A stretch of DNA of 64,000 bases, taken from Ferrovum myxofaciens (lineage in GTDB: Bacteria; Pseudomonadota; Gammaproteobacteria; Burkholderiales; Ferrovaceae). This document shows, piece by piece, positions 57,408 through 64,000 of the stretch. The position numbers and the translations under genes are program-made. The stretch is taken from assembly GCF_000735045.1 (NCBI RefSeq), contig NZ_JPOQ01000016.1, positions 1 to 64,000 of the forward strand. The letters run 5' to 3'. Within the stretch, counting starts at the first letter, position 1. Every line of letters starts with the position of its first letter. Under the pieces are notes generated by a model. That model ran no database searches, had not been told where the DNA came from, and was given only the letters and a program-made list of their open reading frames with translations.

Positions 57408-58027
57408 GACAAGCGGGCGTTGACTACATCCAGTGTCATTGCCGCGCTGGCACTGGCTTCCTCTTCCGCCGCCCGTACTTCATTCAAGGCAGCATCGACG
57501 AAGGACTGATCCTTGATGGCAGGCACGTTGATCTGAACATTGAGGATGGCACTGCGAAGCGCCGCCAGTAGCGCGTGAACCGCCACCCCACTGTCGCTGA
57601 GCACATTGCGATGCCCCTGCTCGGCGGAGCGATGCGCCAGAGCAAGCCCATGCAAACAGGCTCGAATACAGGACAGAGGCACTTCCGTGGCATCCTGATA
57701 CCCTTGTTGAATGGCGAGCGCACGACGATCAATGGCATCCAAACTATGCTTGGGCAACTTGAAAGCGCTCATCAACCCATCAAAAGCCACTGCATCAGCA
57801 CTGATCATGGCCGTAAATTCCTGACGCAGCACTCCCGCCTCCTTGATTTGCTGTTCCATTTCCTGAAGCTGCATATCCTGCCCTTTTTTGCCCACCGTGA
57901 CATGGGCTACCATGGCGATCAAACCGGCACCCATGGCGCCCATCAAGGCTGCGGCACCTCCTCCTCCGGGCGTGGGCGTTGCACTGGCCAATTCTTCCAA
58001 AAAGTCTGCAATGGATTGAGTCGTCAT
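57404..58027 (-). CDS. fchA: Methenyl-tetrahydrofolate cyclohydrolase (FchA type)
   Basis: A 207-residue protein of the formimidoyl-THF cyclodeaminase family, known as FchA in methylotrophs, that hydrolyses methenyl-THF to formyl-THF. It has ATPTPGGGGAAALMGAMGAG near residues 15-34 and helical remainder. Directly downstream of mtdA in the same operon, which makes the one-carbon role likely. Its end overlaps the opposite-strand ETF-QO by four bases. Confidence 0.88.
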   Translation of the reverse strand: MTTQSIADFLEELASATPTPGGGGAAALMGAMGAGLIAMVAHVTVGKKGQDMQLQEMEQQIKEAGVLRQEFTAMISADAVAFDGLMSAFKLPKHSLDAIDRRALAIQQGYQDATEVPLSCIRACLHGLALAHRSAEQGHRNVLSDSGVAVHALLAALRSAILNVQINVPAIKDQSFVDAALNEVRAAEEEASASAAMTLDVVNARLS

Positions 58028-58075
58028 TAATCACTCCTGAAATCGGTATTCCCCGCTCCCGCGAGAAAAAAGGTT

Positions 58076-58945
58076 CTAAAGAGAAGCGGCCAGCAAGATA
58101 CGGGCCCGCTCAAAAATCGCTTCCGCATCCAATACCAGATCATTGCTGTCGAACAGGCGTCCGATGCATTCCCGGTGCAGGGCCAGCTTGAGGGCTCCGA
58201 AACCCAAGGGCCCAAAACAGAGGACACCATGCCGAAGGGTGGCCCGATCAGTCATATCGATCCCACCAATGCCTACCGGTGGCGAAGCATTGGCATCGGC
58301 AATCAATTCCAGTCCGGTTGCCTGTGCCCACTGGGTTTCCTCCAGCATGGTCACACCGGAAGCCCCAGTGGATACCACGATTTCCTTGCCCTGAATACTC
58401 TGTCCACGGCTTTCCAGGTCCGGAGCGGCGGCAGCGGCCACTGTCAATCCATAACGTTGGTTAAGTTGCGCACAAACCTGACGGGTTCGCTCCAGTTGAC
58501 GGCCCGTCAAGGTTACTTCGGCTCCTGCCCGCCCCAACATGACCGCAACCCGTTGTCCCACCGGACCGGTGCCTCCCAGCACGATCGCCTGTTTTCCTTC
58601 AATCGGACGGCCTTGAGTCAGCCAGGCCACACAGGCCGCTGCCGTCGTATTGGCCCCATTGCTGTCGAGCATCAGGGAGACCCGGAACTTGCCGAAGAAT
58701 TTATTCTGAATAGCCGAAAAAAGGGATTCCCCCTCCACCAGATTACTCCCGCCCACGAATATGGCCGTATTTTTTTTATCCTTGGGTGCACGGGTAAAAA
58801 TCGCTCCTTCTACCAAGGGACCCATATTATCGGGTGTGATTCCTCCGTAGGGAATCACTTGATCAGCACCACCATCATGAGCAACCACATTGTCAAAAAC
58901 GGACGGCAGAAGGTCCGTATCCAACTGATAAAGCAATTTTTTCAT
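58076..58945 (-). CDS. mtdA: NADP-dependent methylene-THF/methylene-H4MPT dehydrogenase (MtdA type)
   Basis: About 289 residues. MtdA oxidises methylene-tetrahydrofolate (and -methanopterin) with NADP. The N-terminus reads YQLDTDLLPSVFDNVVAHDGG, a family segment. The Rossmann motif GGTGPVGQR is at about 120-128, and the C-terminus ends with helical parts. The ATG at 58945 has GAGG six bases before it. An ATG just upstream and a TTG at 58957 are alternatives. With fchA it makes formyl-THF, so the host probably uses a methylotroph-like one-carbon route. Confidence 0.9.
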   Translation of the reverse strand: MKKLLYQLDTDLLPSVFDNVVAHDGGADQVIPYGGITPDNMGPLVEGAIFTRAPKDKKNTAIFVGGSNLVEGESLFSAIQNKFFGKFRVSLMLDSNGANTTAAACVAWLTQGRPIEGKQAIVLGGTGPVGQRVAVMLGRAGAEVTLTGRQLERTRQVCAQLNQRYGLTVAAAAAPDLESRGQSIQGKEIVVSTGASGVTMLEETQWAQATGLELIADANASPPVGIGGIDMTDRATLRHGVLCFGPLGFGALKLALHRECIGRLFDSNDLVLDAEAIFERARILLAASL

Positions 58946-58953
58946 CATAATCC

Positions 58954-60753
58954 TCAATGTATTACCGTTCCATCCCCCGCCATGGAGGAACGCAGGGACT
59001 CAAGCAGATCCCCCGGTGCTTCGATTTGACGGGCCAGTACCAAGGCACGGGGCAAGACATGAGCCGCGTAGAATGATACGACATTCTGCTTCTGACGATA
59101 GAATTCGGCGGGTAACCCCCCTCTGCCTTGAGCCGCAACCCACGCACTGCGTGTCATCCACCAGGCGCTCACACAGAGACTGAGCAGATGCAGGTAGGGA
59201 ACCGCCACGCCCAGGCCCCAGCGGGGATCCGTTGCACCCTGGCGCAGCAGTCGTTCGGTGGCCTGTACCGTCAACTTCAGTACCTCTGCCTGCGCCTGAA
59301 GTATCGCCGACCCGACCTTCTCTCCCTCTTGGAACTCTTTCAGGGTCGCAGAAATTTCCTCGAGAAGTTCGCGCACGGCCAATCCCTGATCACGCCAAAG
59401 TTTGCGCCCCACCAGATCATTGGCCTGAATCCCCGTGGTACCTTCGTAGATAGTGGTAATTCGAGCATCACGGTAATGCTGGGCAGCCCCCGTCTCCTCG
59501 ATGAAGCCCATACCACCAAAAACCTGTAAGGCTACATTGCTGGTCCAGACGCCCAATTCCGTACAATGCCCTTTCACCAGAGGGGTCAATAGATCTGAAC
59601 GACGCTGTGCCCAAGCCTTGCGCTGAGGGTCGATTTCAAAGTGTGCCCGATCGATCATCCAGCCTGCATAATAGGCCAGGGTACGCCCTGCTTGCAGTCG
59701 TGCGTCCATTTCCACCAGCATGCGCAGTACATCGGGATGGTGGACGATAGGTTGAAGTTGGCTTTCCCCCACCGGCAAGCCTTGAATACGCGTGCGGGCA
59801 TATTCCAGAGCCCCCTGATAGGCCCGTTCACCAATGGCCAGTCCCTGCACACCTACGGAAAAACGCGCCGCATTCATCATGACAAACATCAATTCCAGAC
59901 CGCGATGGGGTTCTCCCAACAACTCTCCCCAGGCACCTCCTTCATCACCATAACTGAGCATACAGGTAGGACTGCCATGAATCCCCAATTTATGCTCCAG
60001 GGAAACGGTACGCACCTGATTGGGTGCAGCAAGGTTGCCTTGGTCGTTGAGGAGAACCTTTGGCACAATGAAGAGCGATAGGCCACGCACTCCGGCAGGC
60101 GCATCAGGCAGACGTGCCAGAACCAGGTGAATGATGTTCTCCGTCCAATCTTGATCACCGTAGGTGATGAAGATTTTCTGGCCAGTGAGACGGTAGGTCC
60201 CATCCCCCGCAGGCACGGCACGGGTACGCAGAGCACCCAGATCCGAGCCCGCCTGGGGTTCGGTGAGGTTCATGGTCCCCATCCAGGTTCCCGTGATCAG
60301 TTTGGGCAGATAGCGCGCCTTCTGTGCCGCTGTTCCCGCATAATCAATGGCTTCCACTGCTCCTCGAGTCAACAGGGGCCCCAGGGTAAAGGCCATGTTG
60401 GCTCCATGCCACATTTCTTCCAGGGGCGCAGCAAAAATGGAGGGCAGACCCTGTCCACCAAAATCCACAGGCGCCGTCAGACCATTCCAGCCTCCCGCCA
60501 GAAATTGTTCGTAAGCCATCTTGAATCCCTGCGGCGTGATAACTTTTCCCCCATCGAGATGAGCGGGTTCATGATCACCCACGGAATTCAGGGGTACCAA
60601 CACCTCCTGAGTAAGACGGGCCGATTCTGCCAGCACGGCATCGAACAATGAGGCTTCTGCCCCTTCTCCGCCTGGAAGGGCAGCCAATGGTTCGAGACCT
60701 AACAATTCCTTGACCACAAAAGCCATGTCATTTAGCGGAGGAATATAATTCAT
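58954..60753 (-). CDS. Acyl-CoA dehydrogenase
   Basis: A 599-residue acyl-CoA dehydrogenase of the long form with an N-terminal extension (about 1-70) and C-terminal extra helices (about 470-599). TEPQAGSDLGALRTRAV is the FAD-binding signature, and the VFGGMGFIEETGAAQHYRDARI segment is typical of the C-terminal domain. It likely feeds electrons to ETF. It lies upstream of mtdA, with the two separated by few bases. Confidence 0.93.
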   Translation of the reverse strand: MNYIPPLNDMAFVVKELLGLEPLAALPGGEGAEASLFDAVLAESARLTQEVLVPLNSVGDHEPAHLDGGKVITPQGFKMAYEQFLAGGWNGLTAPVDFGGQGLPSIFAAPLEEMWHGANMAFTLGPLLTRGAVEAIDYAGTAAQKARYLPKLITGTWMGTMNLTEPQAGSDLGALRTRAVPAGDGTYRLTGQKIFITYGDQDWTENIIHLVLARLPDAPAGVRGLSLFIVPKVLLNDQGNLAAPNQVRTVSLEHKLGIHGSPTCMLSYGDEGGAWGELLGEPHRGLELMFVMMNAARFSVGVQGLAIGERAYQGALEYARTRIQGLPVGESQLQPIVHHPDVLRMLVEMDARLQAGRTLAYYAGWMIDRAHFEIDPQRKAWAQRRSDLLTPLVKGHCTELGVWTSNVALQVFGGMGFIEETGAAQHYRDARITTIYEGTTGIQANDLVGRKLWRDQGLAVRELLEEISATLKEFQEGEKVGSAILQAQAEVLKLTVQATERLLRQGATDPRWGLGVAVPYLHLLSLCVSAWWMTRSAWVAAQGRGGLPAEFYRQKQNVVSFYAAHVLPRALVLARQIEAPGDLLESLRSSMAGDGTVIH

Positions 60754-60768
60754 GTCGGTTTTTCCTTA

Positions 60769-61518
60769 TTAGAAATGTTCTTCTTCCCCAAGCAGACGCC
60801 ATTGTCCCAAAGGCAAAGCCCCCAGGCGTACGTTTCCAATCCGTACCCGCTTCAGTCCGGTAACCCGTAACCCCACCAATTCACACATGCGCCGAATCTG
60901 GCGCTTACGTCCTTCCTTCAGGATAAAGCGCAACTGATCCGGGTTTTGCCAATCGACCTGTGCCGGACGTAGGTCCCGGCCATCAAGGGACAACCCATGA
61001 TTCAGGAGTTTCAATCCCTGGGCAGGCAAGCGTCCCGACACACGTACCAGATATTCCTTTTCCACCGTAGAATCTGCTCCGATGAGGGTTCGTGCCACAC
61101 GGCCATCCTGGGTCAGGATCAACAGACCCGTGGAATCGATATCCAGTCTTCCCGCCGGGGCCAGGCCACGCAGCAGCATCGGAGTCCACCCCCCCTTTGC
61201 CGAATCTTCACTCCAGCGATTTTCGGCAGTCACCAGTTGCACCGCCGGACGATACCCTTCCTCCGCCTGTCCCGACACCACACCAATGGGTTTATGCAAA
61301 ATTACCGTCGCCCATTGCCGCTGCGCCCGTTGTGCAGCGGGGGACACAGTCAGGATCTGGTGTGGTGCCATTTTTGTACCTAATTCCATGATCTTTTTTC
61401 CATCCAGAAGCACCCAGCCCTGAAGGATCCACTGATCTGCTTCACGCCGGGAGCACAGACCGCGTGTCGCCATCACCTTGGAAATGCGTTCCAAACCCGT
61501 GTTCTCTGCTCCGCTCAT
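60769..61518 (-). CDS. RsuA-family pseudouridine synthase (RluB/RluF-like)
   Basis: A 249-residue protein. An S4-like RNA-binding domain at the N-terminus (about 9-60) is followed by the catalytic domain, with the aspartate in GRLDIDSTGLLILTQDG and a final KEGRKRQIRRMCE helix. It modifies uridine in 16S or 23S rRNA. The choice between RsuA, RluB, RluE and RluF is not settled by motifs. Confidence 0.92.
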   Translation of the reverse strand: MSGAENTGLERISKVMATRGLCSRREADQWILQGWVLLDGKKIMELGTKMAPHQILTVSPAAQRAQRQWATVILHKPIGVVSGQAEEGYRPAVQLVTAENRWSEDSAKGGWTPMLLRGLAPAGRLDIDSTGLLILTQDGRVARTLIGADSTVEKEYLVRVSGRLPAQGLKLLNHGLSLDGRDLRPAQVDWQNPDQLRFILKEGRKRQIRRMCELVGLRVTGLKRVRIGNVRLGALPLGQWRLLGEEEHF

Positions 61519-62117
61519 GGATGTTCCGTGGTCACAAAAAAAGTCCCCGCATCATTCAAACCTTCGTGAATAGGTAAATCATGAGGCTCCCGGGGAACCT
61601 CGTCCACACACTGCTCGCGAAAAGCCAAAGCCAGACGCCAGGCGTGGGAGGCTTGAGGCAATAGACGATCATAATACCCGCCTCCATAGCCCAGACGCCC
61701 CCCCCGCCTATCAAAGAGCAAGCCAGGCACCAAAACGAAATCGAGAGTCTCCGGGCGCACAGGATCGCAAAGGTGCGGGAGGGGTTCTCGCAGTCCCCAG
61801 AGACCGGGAGGACCCAGTTCTGTATCAAGATCCCGTACCCGATAGAGCATCAAAGTATCACGGTCGATACGGGGCAATACCAGGGATCGTCCCAGTTTGA
61901 GGGTCGCGCGCAAAAGAGGCCAAGTGTTCAGTTCTGAACCCATGGACCCGTACAGCAGAAGAACCTGGGCCGCCTGGAAACGCGGATGCTCATGGAGCAA
62001 GCGATGCAAATCGAAACTGCGTCGTTCACGCTGGGCCGGGGGAATTTGAGCACGTTGTTGTAATGCCCAATGGCGCAGGGATTTCTTGTCGACATTCAAA
62101 GAGGGGAAAATATTCAT
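61515..62117 (-). CDS. 5-formyltetrahydrofolate cyclo-ligase
   Basis: A 200-residue enzyme of the YgfA/MTHFS family. It converts 5-formyl-THF to methenyl-THF with ATP. The LVPGLLFDRRGGRLGYGGGYYDRLL region (key residues FDRxGxRLGYGGGYYD) is the signature. It overlaps the pseudouridine synthase by four bases. It fits the folate one-carbon theme of the mtdA-fchA genes about 3 kb away. Confidence 0.95.
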   Translation of the reverse strand: MNIFPSLNVDKKSLRHWALQQRAQIPPAQRERRSFDLHRLLHEHPRFQAAQVLLLYGSMGSELNTWPLLRATLKLGRSLVLPRIDRDTLMLYRVRDLDTELGPPGLWGLREPLPHLCDPVRPETLDFVLVPGLLFDRRGGRLGYGGGYYDRLLPQASHAWRLALAFREQCVDEVPREPHDLPIHEGLNDAGTFFVTTEHP

Positions 62118-62195
62118 GACCGTGTCCGGAACGATTGATTCAGAGTGCGGTACAATGCCGCGTCATTTTTCGATCAGATTATGAAGGATAATTCC

Positions 62196-62588
62196 ATGTC
62201 CCGAGAAAATATTTCCAGTGGTTCCACTTGGGAACCCATTATTGGCTATTCCCGTGCCGTCAAGGTGGGAAATCAAGTTTTCGTTTCCGGCACCACCGGA
62301 ACAGGTACCGATGGTCGCCTGGTGGGACCCAATGACCCCGAGGCCCAGACTTTGCAGGCGCTGGACAACCTCGAGCAGGCATTGAAACGAGCGGGAGCTG
62401 AATTGACCCATGTGGTCCGCACGCGCATTTTCGTCACCCAGATCGATCAGTGGGAAAAAGTCGCCCGAGCTCATGGAAAATACTTTGGTGAAATTCGCCC
62501 TGCCACCACTCTGGTGGAAGTCAAGCGCCTGATCGACCCTGAAATGCTGGTGGAAATCGAGGCCGACGCCATCATTCTTCCCGCCTGA
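62196..62588 (+). CDS. RidA/YjgF family protein
   Basis: A 130-residue Rid-family protein. The core contains QVFVSGTTG and an arginine in VVRTRIFVTQ, the position that in RidA proteins binds the carboxylate of enamine or imine intermediates, and ends with VEIEADAIILP. The ATG at 62196 has AAGGA upstream. Its end overlaps zapE on the opposite strand by 17 bases. Function is probably reactive-metabolite deaminase or a relative. Confidence 0.9.
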   Translation: MSRENISSGSTWEPIIGYSRAVKVGNQVFVSGTTGTGTDGRLVGPNDPEAQTLQALDNLEQALKRAGAELTHVVRTRIFVTQIDQWEKVARAHGKYFGEIRPATTLVEVKRLIDPEMLVEIEADAIILPA

Positions 62589-63666
62589 GTTTTGGCCAGT
62601 CAGCACTCTGCATTTCCTGCAGACGGCTGACGGTACGCCGAAAGTCACCATTTTTCACGCCGTCGGGATACAGTTCGGCGGGCGGCAGCGCGGCCGAAAC
62701 CATCATCGTCACGCCCCTGTCGTAACACACGTCCACCAACCAGATCAAACGCTGGGCGGCATCGCGCATTTTATCCGTCAGAAGAGGAACATCGGACAAA
62801 TACAGGGTATCGAAATCTGCAACCAGTTCCAGATAATCTCGTTGTGACCGGGCGGACCCGCAGAGTACGCCAAACTCGAACCAGACCGTTCGTCCGCATA
62901 ATCCCCGCACCGGAACGATACGCTCCATGAGGCGTAGGCAGGCACGCGTTTCAGGGTGTGAACAATGCTGCCGAAAATGCGCTTCGAACCGACTGTGCGT
63001 CGCCACATCCAAAGGGTACAGGTAGTGAGGTGAGGTTCCTGCTTCGTCCTGGCGATGGTCTTGGCTCCCCTTTAGTTCAATCACATCGAGATACTCTCGG
63101 ATCAAAGCAATGGTGGGGAAAAAACGTTCCCGTTGCAATCCATTGGGATACAAATCTTCAGGCGCGTAGTTCGAGGTCAGGACCAATACAGCCCCCCATT
63201 CGATCAACGTTTCCAATAGACGTTGCAGGATCATGGCATCGGCAATATCACTGACCTGAAACTCATCAAAGCAGAGAATCCGGGTTTCCACGATCCACTC
63301 CGCCGCCACTCTCCGGAGCGGGTCCTCCTGTCCTTGTAACTGATTGAGTCGCTCATGCACTTGTGCCATAAATTCATGGAAGTGCAGCCTTTTCTTGCGT
63401 TGATAGGGCAAGGTGGAAAAAAAAGCATCCACGAGGACCGTCTTACCCCGCCCCACGGCCCCGTACAGATAAATTCCGCGCGGTGGACGTCGGTTGCCAA
63501 AGGTACGGGCCAGCAGGGTCTGGCGATATTCCTTGAATTCCACCAGAGCATCGTGTAAAGCCTGCAACTTTTCCACCACCGACCATTGAAGCGTATCGGC
63601 CCGATAATCTGGGCGGGTCTGAAAGGATTGATACCATTGCAGGGGACCGTGCACAGGAAAACTCAC
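62572..63666 (-). CDS. zapE: Cell division protein ZapE (AFG1-like ATPase)
   Basis: ZapE/YhcM, 364 residues, an AFG1-family ATPase linked to FtsZ-ring stability. Walker A is GAVGRGKTVL at about 69-78 and Walker B is ILCFDEFQVSD at about 130-140. A GTG start overlaps the dihydrolipoamide dehydrogenase stop by four bases. Confidence 0.95.
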   Translation of the reverse strand: MSFPVHGPLQWYQSFQTRPDYRADTLQWSVVEKLQALHDALVEFKEYRQTLLARTFGNRRPPRGIYLYGAVGRGKTVLVDAFFSTLPYQRKKRLHFHEFMAQVHERLNQLQGQEDPLRRVAAEWIVETRILCFDEFQVSDIADAMILQRLLETLIEWGAVLVLTSNYAPEDLYPNGLQRERFFPTIALIREYLDVIELKGSQDHRQDEAGTSPHYLYPLDVATHSRFEAHFRQHCSHPETRACLRLMERIVPVRGLCGRTVWFEFGVLCGSARSQRDYLELVADFDTLYLSDVPLLTDKMRDAAQRLIWLVDVCYDRGVTMMVSAALPPAELYPDGVKNGDFRRTVSRLQEMQSADWPKLRREE

Positions 63667-64000
63667 AGGTTGAGCGTGCGCCCATCCACGCCCAGACAGG
63701 CTTCGCGCAGGGCTTCACTGAGAGAGGGGTGGGCATGGACAATGCGCGCCAGATCTTCACTGGAAGCCTGAAATTCAAGAGCAACCACCGCTTCGGCGAT
63801 TAATTCGGAAGCCTCGGGACCCAGGATATGAACCCCCAAAATGCGGTCAGTGACAGCGCAAGCGATAACTTTGACCAAGCCCTGGGGAGCACCCCGCGCT
63901 TTGGCACGACCATTGGCCTGGAAAGGGAAACGTCCAATACGCACGGCCCGCCCCGCTGCCTGGGCGGCTTCCTCGGTCAATCCGACCCAAGCCAATTCAG
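63663..64000 (-). CDS. lpdA: Dihydrolipoamide dehydrogenase, C-terminal part (cut by window edge)
   Basis: Only the last about 112 codons are in the window. They form the C-terminal dimerisation domain: IGRFPFQANGRA, VTDRILGVHILGPEASELIAEA and the HAHPSLSEAL motif with the active-site histidine, which proves the enzyme is an E3-type disulphide oxidoreductase. The rest and the start lie outside. The protein belongs to a 2-oxoacid dehydrogenase or glycine cleavage complex. Confidence 0.88.
   Translation of the reverse strand, partial: ELAWVGLTEEAAQAAGRAVRIGRFPFQANGRAKARGAPQGLVKVIACAVTDRILGVHILGPEASELIAEAVVALEFQASSEDLARIVHAHPSLSEALREACLGVDGRTLNL

Noticed and set aside
1-64000. CRISPR array or complete prophage
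   Set aside because: No regular repeat-spacer pattern and no phage structural genes are seen in the window.

Overview
The window is about 64 kb of one bacterial chromosome. The contiguous minus-strand order rpoE-rseA-rseB-mucD / lepA-lepB-rnc-era-recO-pdxJ-acpS-nagZ is the arrangement known from Betaproteobacteria. Together with the PA2779/PA2778-type pair, parE-parC, ETF-ubiquinone oxidoreductase and an mtdA/fchA pair for one-carbon metabolism, it suggests a betaproteobacterium, perhaps of a Nitrosomonadales- or Ferrovales-like, C1- or iron-associated lineage. Genus is not decidable from this sequence.

Region 1 (1-13,460) is accessory. A ClC channel gene is broken at its 3' end near position 122, and a transposase-like fragment follows near 1,020-1,150. 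Next comes a tightly packed plus-strand defence island: serine recombinase, hsdM, a YaaA-like protein, a GIY-YIG-like protein, a HepT toxin homologue, an MntA nucleotidyltransferase fused to HsdS, a DUF4268 protein, a reverse transcriptase and hsdR. Most neighbours overlap by 1-10 bases. The island is followed by about 630 bases of gene-free, mobile-element-like DNA and then by tRNA-Asn.

The most unusual feature is the HepT / MntA::HsdS arrangement. The antitoxin-type MNT domain is in one reading frame with the specificity subunit of the type I restriction system, and a near-perfect Shine-Dalgarno sequence lies inside the fusion just before the HsdS start. The locus can therefore encode a fusion and a free HsdS, and may tie the toxin to the restriction complex. 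The embedded reverse transcriptase and the YaaA/GIY-YIG pair are further candidate defence modules.

Region 2 (13,527-17,502) holds a DUF5666-like lipoprotein, a DUF6502-like protein and a DUF4010 membrane protein. Region 3 (17,517-30,568) is a complete glycogen/alpha-glucan cluster: two GH57 enzymes and glgC on the minus strand, divergent from glgB-pgi-glgA, with glucan phosphorylase converging on glgA. It covers synthesis, branching, remodelling, breakdown and entry to glycolysis.

Region 4 (30,671-39,903) has parE-parC, then a plus-strand run of a flavin monooxygenase, a metallo-beta-lactamase-fold hydrolase, a hydratase-family protein, and the PA2779/PA2778 pair. tRNA-Cys and tRNA-Gly follow, then a soluble CZB-type chemoreceptor.

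Region 5 (41,362-55,684, minus strand) is the envelope-stress operon (rpoE to mucD), closed by an intrinsic terminator, and the lepA-to-pgsA series of housekeeping genes. Region 6 (55,770-64,000) holds ETF-QO, the fchA-mtdA-acyl-CoA dehydrogenase operon, an RsuA-family pseudouridine synthase, 5-formyl-THF cyclo-ligase, a RidA-family protein, zapE and the 3' end of a dihydrolipoamide dehydrogenase gene cut by the window edge.
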